Positions 47,164 through 58,299 of a stretch of 64,000 bases of DNA are shown in pieces (position 1 is the first letter of the stretch; the number at the start of each line of letters is the position of its first letter). The translations under genes were made by a program, and so were the position numbers. Under the pieces are notes generated by a model. It was given only the letters and a program-made list of their open reading frames with translations. It ran no database searches and had not been told where the DNA came from. This stretch comes from Paragyromitra xinjiangensis (Eukaryota; Ascomycota; Pezizomycetes; Pezizales; Discinaceae): the NCBI GenBank assembly GCA_038503065.1, contig JBCAMK010000002.1, forward strand, positions 1-64,000, written 5' to 3'.

Positions 47164-49370
47164 ATGCGTCTTGTAAGCTCTCTCCCTAATTAAACACCCA
47201 GCTGCTAATTCGTCCACAGCCAAGGCTCCCCGCGTCGAGGCTCTGCCCCCCCCTCCATCCCCGCGGCCGCCCATTCCCCCCGCGACTCCCAACCTACTTC
47301 CAGCCCCCAGCTTCCTTCCACGTCGTGCGCTCGCTCGCAACCACCTCCAATTCCCCAGCGCCTGTACAAAACTTGACCGAGAAGATAGTACAGCGATATG
47401 CCGTCGGTCTCCCTGCAGGTAAAGCCGTACGGTCGGGGGACTACGTCTCTATCAGACCCCACCATTGCATGACCCATGACAACTCCTGGCCTGTCGCGCA
47501 AAAGTTCTTTTCCATCGGTGCGACTGGGATCCACGATAACCGCCAGGTCGTTATGACTCTTGACCATGATGTCCAGAATGACTCTGAGACGAACCTACGG
47601 AAATACCGCAACATCGAGGAGCTGGCGAAGAAGCAAGGTGTCGATTTCTACCCAGCGGGTAGAGGCATTGGGCACCAGATCATGACCGAGGAAGGATATG
47701 CTTGGCCAGGAACTCTTACTGTCGCAAGTGATTCCCACAGCAACATGTACGGTGGAGTTTCATGTTTAGGAACGCCGCTAGTCCGAACCGACGCTGCATC
47801 AATCTGGGCGACGGGGCAAACTTGGTGGCAGATTCCTCCGGTGGCTCGTGTGAGGTTTGAGGGTGTTTTACCTCTAGGCGTAACTGGGAAGGATGTGATT
47901 GTTGCGCTGTGTGGGTTGTTCAATAATGATGAGGTCCTCAACCATGCGATTGAGTTTACAGGCTCAGAGGAGACTATGAACTCCTTGATGATCGATGACC
48001 GATTGGCTATTGCGAATATGACGACCGAATGGGGTGCTTTGAGTGGGCTCTTCCCAATGGACAATGTACTGAAGAGCTGGATGACCCAGAAAGCCAAAGA
48101 ACACGCGAAACGACTCCAGGATAAGGTCCACCCAAGATTAACCAAAGAGAAGATCAACGACTTATTCGCGCTCAACGCCCTCTCCGCCCACCCTGAAGCG
48201 TCCTATGCAAAGACCCTTACTCTAGACCTAGCCACCCTCTCACCCTACGTCGCTGGCCCCAACTCCGTCAAAGTCGCAACCCCTCTCTCCGAGCTCGAAC
48301 CACAGAAAATCGCAATCCACAAAGCCTACCTCGTCTCCTGCACCAATTCCCGCGCTTCTGACATCGCTGCCGCCGCCTCCGTTTTCAAGTCGCAACCCAA
48401 CACCAAGATTGCCTCTGGTGTCGAGTTCTACATCGCCGCCGCCTCCACCCTCGAACAAGAAGTTGCAACGAAAGCAGGCGACTGGGATGCTCTCGTCAAC
48501 GCTGGTGCAAGACCACTTCCTGCAGGATGTGGCCCTTGTATCGGCCTAGGAACAGGCCTACTAAAAGACGGAGAAGTCGGTATCTCCGCAACCAACCGAA
48601 ACTTCAAAGGTCGCATGGGATCCCGTGAAGCACTAGCATACCTTGCATCTCCAGAAGTCGTAGCAGCAAGCGCCATGAACGGCTTCATCTCAGGACCAGG
48701 ATACTACAATGGTCCAGCTGGCACTGTTTCCAGACGCCAGGACTCTGCCCCAGTAGCTGAATCTTCTTCTGCATCACCGGAGGCAGAATCCGCGACAGAA
48801 ATTCTCACAGGCTTCCCTTCTAGTGTCACTGGTGAGATCGTCTTCTGCGATGCCGACAATATTAACACGGATGGTATATACCCTGGGAAATACACCTACC
48901 AAGATAACGTCCCCCGTGATAAGATGGCCGAAGTCTGTATGGAGAATTACGACGCCACTTTCGGTATCATTTCCAAACCCGGTGATATCCTCGTTGGTGG
49001 GTTTAATTTCGGGACTGGGTCTAGTCGAGAACAAGCTGCTACTGCGATTCTCGCTCGTGATATCCCACTTGTTGTGGCGGGGAGTTTCGGAAACATCTTC
49101 ATGCGGAACTCGATCAATAATGCGTTGATGACAGTCGAGGTGCCAAAGCTTATTGAGAGGTTGAGGTCTGCTTTTGGCGAGAAGGTGGCGACGAGGAGGA
49201 CGGGCTGGACATTTACATGGGATATTAAGAGGAGTACAGTTACTGTGAAGGAGGGCGAGAAGGGCGAGGAGTGGAGTTTGAAGGTAGGAGAGTTACCGCC
49301 GAATGTGCAGGAGGTGTTTGTACAAGGGGGTTTGGAAGGGTGGGTTAAAGCGAAGCTTCCTAAGGAGTAG
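47164..49370 (+). CDS. LYS4: Homoaconitase, mitochondrial
   Basis: Catalyses homocitrate/cis-homoaconitate/homoisocitrate interconversion in the alpha-aminoadipate pathway to lysine, in the mitochondrial matrix with a [4Fe-4S] cluster. Exons 47164-47172 (only nine bases) and 47220-49370 give 719 aa. The Arg/Pro-rich start ([11 protein letters not shown]) is a targeting peptide. The mature part starts near [21 protein letters not shown]. Cluster ligands are the Cys in [10 protein letters not shown] (about residue 375) and the two Cys in GCGPCIGLG (about 440). Other family blocks are [20 protein letters not shown], a swivel-domain [16 protein letters not shown] and [12 protein letters not shown]. 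Length is normal and no damage is seen. The start is chosen because it restores a full presequence in frame. Confidence 0.95.
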
Positions 49371-52220
49371 AGTGGTGAGAGGTGTTTTGAGTTTTTGGCG
49401 TTGAAATGATTGTTAGTAATGTGGGGTTTTGGCCTGGGCTAGATTGGTGAAGAGAGTAGGGCTGATGAGGAGCTACTTTGTTTAAGATACCTGATTGTAT
49501 ATAAAATACTGATAAAAGTTGGAGTGTATAATCAATGAATATTGGTATTCTAACTAATGTTAGAGAATACTCCCTAACGGCGTATGGTGTAGAAGTGCAT
49601 GGAACGAGCTTAGAAAGAATATATATCAAGACTCGAGGATATGGAGCCTGTCCAGTGGTCAATTACTGAAGCCTCGATCCCATATTTTACAGCAACTAAA
49701 ATCGACAATAAACGAGTGATAATTCATGAAGTCGTGATGCATGGAGTCTGGCCCCGCTGAAGCACATGTCCAGGCAAAAAATTCTCGGGAAATTCTCATC
49801 CATGTGAGATGTCTCAAAAACACTGCACTTCAGGGTCCGCTGCCTTCTCGACCGACCACGTCTTGATCTCTCATTTCATTGTGGTCACCGCCAATTAAAC
49901 AACTAATAAAACAACCCTGCTCCAACCTGCCACTTGTCGCTTGCACGCATTCTGCACTGCCCCGCACCTCCCACTCATGAACTCCCCACCACAGACGCAC
50001 GCAGATATGCGGACACGCAGTCTTTAGTTTTGCAAGTTTCATCAAGTTTGTTTTTCTCGACGCCAGAACCTGTATTTTCTCGGCGAGATATTTCTTCTCT
50101 CTATGCTTCAGTTTCAAGCTAACTCATAGGCCGAGGGGTATTTGGTGTTACCTAGAGTCGGAAGCCCCCCACGTTTCTCCCATCGATCATGTGAAGGAAG
50201 GGTTAGGGTTTTAGGAGTAATCAATGGGTTAGGGTTTATTTTACATAGAGGCTTATGCAACCTTAGTATGGAAGTGATAGATGTGGCAGTTTTCTTCGCT
50301 ACCAGCTACCAGCAGTTACACATGGGTACTTCCCTCCACTTCACCAAAGCCATGCTGTGTAGCTATCTTTGTCACAAGGATGCATCCTGCGGCAGAGCCG
50401 CAATTCGGTTGTGAAATTCCTGCATGTGAAGTGGGGTTGAGGCTCCTTGACTTTGATGTGTAGGTACATGTACCTACGATGGCTTTACTCTCCATCACGA
50501 AATCTTATCGAGAACATCATCAGACCCGCAATGATTGGTATGATGGGGTGATTTAGCAGTCGACCTAGCAAGATGCAGTAGTGGGGAGCGGCTGAAGCTG
50601 TTTCGATGAAAAGCATGCTTGGGACAGGCATAAGAGAGTCACAAAGATGATGGGAACTGAGATTTTGAGAAAGGCATGGTGGTTCTAAGGCTAGGTGAGG
50701 TAATTAATTCCTAAATTAATTCCTAAACCGAAGGGAGCGGGGAGACCTTGTAACCTTTGGAGTTTTTCATAACTCTTGCTAATGTGATGTACCCTGGAAT
50801 AGTAATAATGCCCTTGATCGCTGTTGCCTGCGTACCAAGATCTCACGCATGTTTGGATCTTGGTATGTCTGCTATGTGCTTATCCAGCCTTCTGCACTTT
50901 ACTTATCCCTGCCTGAGCGTCAACAGCCCCGCACATAACCAGTTTGGGCCACTTCTCTGCTAGATATATAGAGGCTAATATAGGTGGACAAGGCGAACCC
51001 GAATGCCCACTCACCCAGGCAGCTTGGTGGGGGCGTTCCTCGTGACCGAACAGATTTTCTCCGCTGGATGTTCACCAGTCGCCACTTGTTTAGATGGATC
51101 GCTCATCAAGTCGCCTATTTTGATAACTCGGCTCGAAATTCTCTTACTGGGCGTTTGCATCCTTGCCTTTGGGATGTTTTGGAAATACGAGCACCCCCTT
51201 GGGATATTCTTGGCAATTTCCGAGTGAGACCCTGTGACAGATGAGGCTCTCTCAGCCTCAGTTTTCCAACAGGGCGCCAAGCAGAAGACCCAAACGCAGA
51301 ACAAATTCGCAAAGAGACAGCCATGACGTAGCTGGGGCGAAAAGCTTTTGAACAGCAAATAGGAAAAATCTGCTGAGACCTTTTCTACTTCCCCTGCGCT
51401 TCCCCCATCGCCTGTAATACCTATCGGATAGGGACCATCAAGTTCGCCTTCACACGGAACGGGATATTAATCTAGAGTTGGTTCTTCTAGGCGAAAGAGT
51501 CTGAGCATGCTTCGTTATGACTCGACGATCGTTGAGCTGTGCGACGATGCAGGGGTATCGGGGAAAAAGTTCAGCCCCTCAGGCAACGCCGCCTCATGAT
51601 GTGTAAACACCTCTCCCATAAATTCACACCCCTTCGGCCAATTGATATTTAAGCCTTGTTGCATACTATATGCTAATAATGCAATCAGGGTAGTCGATGG
51701 TTTATCGACGCATAAGAATGTACCAAGCGGTCACCAAACACAGCGTGGTGCGAAGAATTAATTGTGCGAAGTGGACGTAGGTGGAGTAGGTGGAGTAACT
51801 ACATAATACTCTCACTCCCTCCTGGTCTAGTCGGGAGTGGGCATTGTTTTTTTCCCTTTCTCTGGCAGTGGTTAAAACGAGTAGAGTGGGATTAAATTCT
51901 GATACAAAAGGTAGTGTACTATCCGAGAAATCCCCATTTTCACAATAAAAAGGAGTTAATCTGAATAAGAGAAAGACACAGATTCATCAAGCATCAAGCA
52001 TCAAGCATCCAAAAGCAAAACACCAAGCCCCGATATTGCTCCCAAAAATCCTACAAGAACGGAATCAACAAATAAAAGGGAGCAGAGATTCCAAGCCCAG
52101 AAGCAAGAAAACGCCATAAAACCAGCACGGGATGAAAGAGACCCAGCTCCAAAATTTCATTCATAACCTTTAAACATCTCAGATAATCCTAGGTCTTTAG
52201 GGGTAGTAGCTTGGACAATA
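49371..52220. other. Gene-free region
   Basis: Two telomere-like motifs (50,200-50,215 and 50,226-50,236), one TACATGTA (50,465) and a small CATCAAG tandem repeat (about 51,985-52,010). ORFs at 51,003-51,358 on both strands lack family motifs. No gene called. Confidence 0.5.
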
Positions 52221-53123
52221 CTATAAACGCCGCCCCCCTCGAGCCCGGGGGGCGCTTCGATTGACCACGATATCTCCTGCCCTCCGCATTCCCGAGTCTA
52301 CTACCCTCCACTCAGATGGATAATCGACCCGAGCCACGTTATCGTCGACAATGGTTCTAGGCGTACTGAAGCTTTCATGTTCGCGTTGACGATACCGGTG
52401 CGAATCCGGTGCGGCCATGGGGGCTGCGAAGTTGGCGCCGTACCTCCCGTGAGTATATTCCGAAATGATATCGTTGTCCCGACAGAATTCGATAAATTCC
52501 TGGTCTGGTTTGGGGGTTCCGGCATACTTGTGACCCAGGGTATGGTCGAGGAACCGACTCCAGGTAACAATGCCTTTCTCAAATGATTCCCCGCAGATAA
52601 AGCAGGTGCAGGATTCGGGTGGTTCAACGTCAGACAGATGAGTATTGACATGGGCCTTCCAGGTGTCCTGTGTGCAGATGTCCCTGCACCCATCAAAAGC
52701 GAAAAGGCATTTATACATCGCCCCTCTCGGCTGTCTAGTACGTACTTCAAATGGCCGACCAGCACTAATGTGATTAGTGTATGGGTTTCCGAAAGTGTCT
52801 GAAGAAAGATTGTACATTGGCCGGTTGTACATCGTGGACAGGCTCGAGGCGCTCGTGGAGGACGTGTCACCACCCTCTAGCGTTGGGGTTGACAACGTAG
52901 AATACATGCTGCGCTGATTTCTTATCGTATGCGTTTTATAGATGGCGAAATCGCAATCCTCTGTTGCGGTAATAGTGGAATCGTTGTCGTCAGATTGATC
53001 ATTGTCTTGTGGAAGATGGGGGCCTTCCGAGACTGGCGAGGAAAGAAATTCCTCCAAGGGCTGATGGTCACTCAGGAAATTCGAGAGCGGACTTTCGTGG
53101 TATCTGCGCTGTGGGGAAATCAA
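52221..53123 (-). CDS. C2H2 zinc-finger protein
   Basis: Single open frame of 300 aa. The N-terminal 140 residues are Ser/Thr/Asp-rich and disordered-looking. Two zinc-finger-like units follow: CLFAFDGCRDICTQDTWKAH ending VNTH, and CTCFICGESFEKG ending FLDHTLGH (C-x2-C ... H-x3-H). The C-terminus is Arg-rich (RAGDIVVNRSAPRARGGRR). Likely a nucleic-acid binding or regulatory protein. No intron needed. I cannot name an orthologue. Confidence 0.75.
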   Translation of the reverse strand: MISPQRRYHESPLSNFLSDHQPLEEFLSSPVSEGPHLPQDNDQSDDNDSTITATEDCDFAIYKTHTIRNQRSMYSTLSTPTLEGGDTSSTSASSLSTMYNRPMYNLSSDTFGNPYTNHISAGRPFEVRTRQPRGAMYKCLFAFDGCRDICTQDTWKAHVNTHLSDVEPPESCTCFICGESFEKGIVTWSRFLDHTLGHKYAGTPKPDQEFIEFCRDNDIISEYTHGRYGANFAAPMAAPDSHRYRQREHESFSTPRTIVDDNVARVDYPSEWRVVDSGMRRAGDIVVNRSAPRARGGRRL

Positions 53124-55334
53124 GCCTTTCCCTAGAGCCGCATACCTTCAGCATTTTTGTTCCCCGGAAATAATGGGTGTTGAAGCATCCCAGGGTTAGG
53201 GAGGATTTATACTAACAAGAGAACTGTGTAGCACATGAATACTCTGAAGCATCCGAATTTCGTCTCGGCCGTCGATCATCCGGAGGTAGTGTCATGTTTG
53301 CAGTTCTAAGGAGCTTCGACTAACTAATGCTAATGTCGAGTGTTTTTGGAGTATAGCTTAAGGATATTTAAGAGTTCAAATTTGAGGAATTGCTGTTTCG
53401 CTATTCTGTTTCTACAGAGGCTCTCGACCCTCTTGGTCTTTATCAAGCCATCCAAAGTTGCGGCTCAAATGGGACAATTTTATTGGTTGGCTTGACTAAC
53501 CTAATATATGCGACCTTTAATGCAGGTGATGTACCAGCAATTTATTCTCTGGTACGATAACGAGCAGGTTTTCCTTGTCGCATCACATCTGTTGCCCAAA
53601 ATCGATTATCGTGCCGAAAGGTGGGCTGCGGGGTAACATTTTGTTGCAGCCGACGTGGCCTGGGATTGCTGGGTTGGACAAACTCATGCGCGCGAACTGC
53701 GAACTGCGGGTCACTGCGCAAGCCTGCGAGGAATCTTCAACGAAGACCTGTGGCTTCTTGCGATTTGGGGACCACCGTACTTTGGAGTACAACGAAGCGC
53801 TCCAACCGACCCTTCATTTTTTTTTCTATTGCGTAGCTATGCATGAGATGTCTTCATGTTTGGGAGAGTGTGGGGGTTTCGGCGAAGCGTTTCCGGTGAG
53901 TTCTACATAATGCGATTCTTCAACAAGACTATTCACAAAAATATGTTCTTGTTAGTCAAACGAAACGCTGGCACGATATTAGACGTTGATACCACATTAA
54001 CTACAACTACCCCCCTCAGATCACAGTCATAAACCAGATCCTCACATATAGTATTTGGGGTGTTAGTTGATCGCGGATCTGACTGAATAACTCACTGAAG
54101 AGGGGGTATCGGCAAGTAAACTAAGGGTGTAACTACGGCATCTCGGAAGCATGAGGAAACGAAGTGACAGCTCTGCTCTTGGCCATTGGTCACACGCTCG
54201 GCCGAAGCCACCTTCCACCGTCGGCATATATCGTGCTTGAGTTACTGAATCGGGTGTTTATGAAACTCAGCTTGCCACAAGCGAGTATAGACACAGGCAA
54301 CCAACCCACCCCGTCAAACGCCGCCGGCCGAGTGATTGGGCATGGGGCCAACGTTAGCAAGGATTGATACATGCTTTATTCATACTAAAGAAATTATCTT
54401 GTGGTGGGACCGGCATAGCTTCGTTCAACTTCCTAGATATACAGGAATTGTGATTGTTTATCTTGCTCAAATGGGTTTCTGAAAACAATTTGTCAAGTAA
54501 TGATATATAGAAAGAAAGACCTGAGAGTTTAATAGACTATATTTTCAATATTTTTCTTGTTTTGTTATATTATTTCAACTAGCTATTGCTGATTCATGAG
54601 TTATCACTCGCTACATCTCAAGTCGAGACAACCCTAACCCTAACCCAGTTCTTATTAGCAACCGAGGTATTTTTAGTCCCAAACACCGGCCATGTTGTAA
54701 TCAAAAGAGGGGAGTATTGCTGCAAAGAGAGAATGTGTGCTATTTACCGAAAGATGTCTATGTTATTTCTACTATGCGAACAAAATCCGTGCTATCTATG
54801 AGGTCAGACAGTACCACTGCCTCCAACATTTTTTCACAGTTCACTTTGCCTTATCAGTGTCTCATTCCACGCTGAGCTTACATAGTGTAGGTCTGAAAGC
54901 TTCTTCTGAGGTTATTAAGTTGATAATTTGACAGTGCGGACCACATGTAATGTCCGTTTTGGGGACATCAAAGCCCAAGTAGTGATGGGTTAATTGCCTT
55001 ACCTTCCTTGGTTAGCTCGAAGTTCGCATTAGCGATTTGTAAAGGATTCTAAGCTACCGGTAAGTGCGATAGCATGGGCAAACTGAGAAGGGATTCACTA
55101 TGTAAATGGCGCATCTCATATGAAAGTCTGATTTTGTCCTGATAGCTATATGTAGGCTTCCCGTCTGTAATTCACTAGATCGCGCACTCGGCATTCCTAA
55201 CCATTCGAGCTCGAAAAGTTATTTAAATCACCATGATCTCATCAGTCATAGCCCACAGAAAATTGAATACAACTGGGGCCTGCTACTGCGACCCCACAAG
55301 CGATAGGCTGTTCTCCAGCTTTTATGTGCTTCAG
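53124..55334. other. Gene-free region
   Basis: Telomere-like AACCCTAACCCTAACCC at 54,630-54,646, the longest run here. A short open stretch at about 53,413-53,560 is protein-like in composition but ends quickly, and I do not call it. Confidence 0.5.
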
Positions 55335-56447
55335 ATGTATCCAGCTCCATTTGCACCTGCGAGTCCGAATAACCATCCCATTTCCGAGAGCAAGCCATCC
55401 ACCTCCAGTCTCCCTAGAGCATGGGTTGTCCTACTTACAAGCCTTTCATACCTACCTGGTGTAGTAGTACTCGCCCACTCTCTTCGAAGAGTACGGTCCA
55501 AGTATCCACTCATCATTGCAGTAACACCTTCGCTCCCAAAAGAAAAGGTTGATTTCCTCGACAAGCTCAGTTTGGATGTTGTAGTGGTGGAGCCTTTGAA
55601 GCCAAATGTGGAAGTGTCAATTGTGGCAGACCGATTCGAGGATACATGGACAAAACTGGCTGTTTTTGGATTCGAAAGGGTTGAGGTAAATCTTCGTGAT
55701 ACATCTCTAAACCTTTCAAAATTTCCTGATAGTAGTTAACGGGGTTTCCAGAAAATAGTTTTGCTCGATGCAGATATGATGATGATGCAGAATATGGACG
55801 AGATTTTCGACCTCGAAATCCCCCGAGACTGGATAGCTGCCAATCACGCTTGCGTGTGTAATCTCAAAAAGGCTCCCTGGGCACCTGACGATTGGTGAGT
55901 GACCTTTAATTGGGGTAAAATATATTCCATCTTTACCTTTTAATGCAGGATCCCCGAAAACTGTGCATACACGCCCCAAAGGCATCCCTCTGCGCTTACC
56001 GAACCAGCACCTGTTTCACCAACTTCAATACGTACACATACTCTCTTGAACTCTGGTCTTGTACTCCTTCACCCCTCAAAGGAGGTATTCGAGCAGATGA
56101 AGGACTTCTTGTACAATTCTCCACTGGTTTCAACGTTTTCGTTCCCTGACCAAGACTTCCTCGCAGAGTTTTATAAAGGACGATGGAAGCCAATCGGATG
56201 GCAGTATAACGCGATCAAGACCGGGAGGTATGAACATCCAGAGATGTGGAGAGACGAAGAAGTCAGGAATCTACATTTCATCGTGAAGAAACCATGGAAT
56301 ACAGGAAGATTGAAAGGCGGGGTGGATGAAGTCACTCATGGGTGGTGGTGGGACGAGTTTGAGCGTTGGAAGCATGAGATGGCGAAGAACGGGGAAAATG
56401 AATCCGTTCGTGTTGTAATGCAATACATGAGCCCAGAAGAAATTTAA
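55335..56447 (+). CDS. GT8 glycosyltransferase, galactinol-synthase/glycogenin-like
   Basis: Transfers a sugar from UDP-sugar; the acceptor is unknown. Exons 55335-55685, 55752-55894 and 55949-56447 give 330 aa. Seen: N-terminal AWVVLLTSLSYLPGVVVLAHSLR, the catalytic DxD motif in KIVLLDADMMMMQNMDEIFD (Asp 123 and 125), LNSGLVLLHPSKEVFEQM, FPDQDFLAEFYKGRWKPIGW (second metal/donor loop) and a C-terminal HFIVKKPWN. These are the usual GT8 blocks in order, and the length is normal. An upstream in-frame ATG at 55233 exists, but the segment it adds is not protein-like, so I start at MYPAPF. Neighbours give no pathway hint. Confidence 0.88.
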
Positions 56448-56800
56448 TGCATTCTGGTTATCTTTTTCTCATCTACTCTATGGTTCGGCATTCTTTTGAT
56501 TTTTATAACCGCCTTAACTCTTGTTCCTAAACACGAAACTTGGAGTAAAGGTTCCACTTTATATTATATGAAGTTGAGGCCGACCTTGCCGAATATGAGA
56601 CATGTGTTGTCACTCGACGTTCTTGGCTGATATTACCTGGTTTGCAGAGGAAAAGAAAGAGGCTTATCATAGGAAATGAGAATCGAATGTATAGCAGTAA
56701 AAAAAATCCACTATTAAGGTTGAATTTTGATTTAAACTCAGGTAGGGGGGGGTTTTAGCATCTTCTAGCTACACACGCCTTCAAATATACGAGTACTGAA
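56448..56800. other. Short intergenic region
   Basis: No gene; an A-run at 56,700 and a G-run at 56,745. Confidence 0.5.
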
Positions 56801-57265
56801 ATGTCTCCGACTGTTATGATCAAACTCTCAATCATTATATACACCAAGGAGGTTACTGACGTCTTTCCGTTTTACGCTGATGAGCACCATGTGGCACTTA
56901 TCATCAGTGAGGGGAAAAATAGCCTTTCCATAGATACCATGCAACTGAAGATGTGGAAACTGAGGATGATATGAAGGCTCGGATATAACTCAAAAATCCA
57001 TTCGGGTTACGCAGCCAGCAAACGAGCACACCACACCATCAACATTGAGGCCATCATCCCCCAAGGGAAATATGGCGAACTCCACCGAATTCTTGCGAGG
57101 ACGGTGGTGCCGAAAGGCCGCAATCGGCCGGAGGGATGCAATTGCCAAGCATGGGTCAATGATGCCATGGAGAGGATGGAACCGGGTTTCTTGAAAAAGG
57201 GCGAAGCGAAGGAATATTACCAGAAAATGATTAGTTTCATCGAAAAGGTGGCCGACAGGAGGTAG
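56801..57265 (+). pseudogene. Small conserved-looking protein gene with in-frame TGA
   Basis: From ATG 56801 to TAG 57263-57265 a single frame of 155 codons is interrupted once, by TGA at 56972-56974 (codon 58). The downstream half is clearly protein-like: INIEAIIPQGKYGELHRILA, VVPKGRNRPEGCNCQAWVND, then MERMEPGFLKKG. The phrase GCNCQ-WV occurs, to my memory, in small uncharacterised fungal proteins. CGA-to-TGA would explain the stop. An unseen intron removing it is possible, though no good GT donor is obvious. Function unknown. Confidence 0.55.
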
Positions 57266-57408
57266 ATATACCTCCTGTCAGGGATAGAGGAACCAAGGCT
57301 ACCACCAGTTGATCAGACCGAGACTCGAAACAAAATATCTTTTTTTTTTCCCCAAAGAGAGAGCCCAGAAGCTATATATATTCATTAAATAATAGCTCTG
57401 CTTTTACA

Positions 57409-58299
57409 TTATCTCACCCGCTTCAGCACCCGTTGTCCGTGCCAAACAAATGCATCAAGCATGGAATCAGTTACAAGCTCTTGATCATAGAAAACTCCCT
57501 CCCCCCAAAACTGTCGTGCATGCCATAGCAAGTCATTATCAGCTGTCCCATAAAGCCCCATCTTTATATATTCCCAGTACTCCGGATACCAGCCTGCATG
57601 CTCCCAATCTATAACTCCCGTAATATGCCCACTCTCCGAGTCGACTAGGATATTATGCGGGCCAAAGTCTCCATGGGTAAATCGTATTTCGTGATCAGAC
57701 CTCAAGCAACATTTTATAGTTTCGCGTTGCACATCCTTGGTAAGAGGGTGAAGTTGAGAGAGGAGAAAATTGTTAAAATCCGATTCAGTGCTGCACACCC
57801 CGCCAACTGCAGTGCCGCTACATCGGTGATCGATTACAGGGCCGCCACCTAAAGCACCGATCCGTATCCCCGCTATTGGACGAAGGGCCCGGAGTCGGTT
57901 CGCAATTGCGTGATACTCGCTGATAACTGAATCCCTCTCGCATGGTCCCATCTTTGCCCATTCTAGATGAAGGCTTTTCCCAGGCATACGTGTCATAGCA
58001 AGACAGCCTCCTAGTCCATCTTCCTGCCAGTAACTGAGAACCTCTGGGACGGGAATCTCAGGACACGCTTTCCGAATAAATTCCATCGTCTCTGCCTCGA
58101 TACTTCGTACTCGTTCACCGTACTTAACAAGAACACCCGGTTCTGCGATGAAGACTCCGGCGTTACTTCCCGGACAACCTATTAGATATTCACCGAGCCC
58201 AATTGTGAAACGTTTGTTGGAGATGAGAGCCATGTTTTTTTCAAAATGTGAAGTATGTAAGCAGGAGGTTAATGCACCGAGAAGTTGAGCCAGGCTCAC
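57409..58299 (-). CDS. APH/choline-kinase-fold phosphotransferase
   Basis: Kinase-like phosphotransferase of the aminoglycoside phosphotransferase superfamily; the natural substrate in fungi is usually unknown. Intronless, 296 aa. Seen: a nucleotide-binding-type N-lobe (VLVKYGERVRSIEAETMEFI), the catalytic loop HGDFGPHNILVD at residues 209-220, and the metal-binding IDWEHAGWYPEYWEY from residue 230. These are the intact Brenner and DFG-equivalent motifs, so it should be active. A start at the internal Met (residue 23, position 58233) is equally plausible, since the first 22 residues are weak. Confidence 0.88.
   Translation of the reverse strand: MSLAQLLGALTSCLHTSHFEKNMALISNKRFTIGLGEYLIGCPGSNAGVFIAEPGVLVKYGERVRSIEAETMEFIRKACPEIPVPEVLSYWQEDGLGGCLAMTRMPGKSLHLEWAKMGPCERDSVISEYHAIANRLRALRPIAGIRIGALGGGPVIDHRCSGTAVGGVCSTESDFNNFLLSQLHPLTKDVQRETIKCCLRSDHEIRFTHGDFGPHNILVDSESGHITGVIDWEHAGWYPEYWEYIKMGLYGTADNDLLWHARQFWGEGVFYDQELVTDSMLDAFVWHGQRVLKRVR

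Noticed and set aside
51003..51358. Overlapping ORFs on both strands with hydrophobic stretch
   Set aside because: Neither has family features; cannot choose a coding strand.
53413..53560. Short open stretch resembling a dehydrogenase-like segment
   Set aside because: About 49 codons, isolated, and no neighbouring exons fit.
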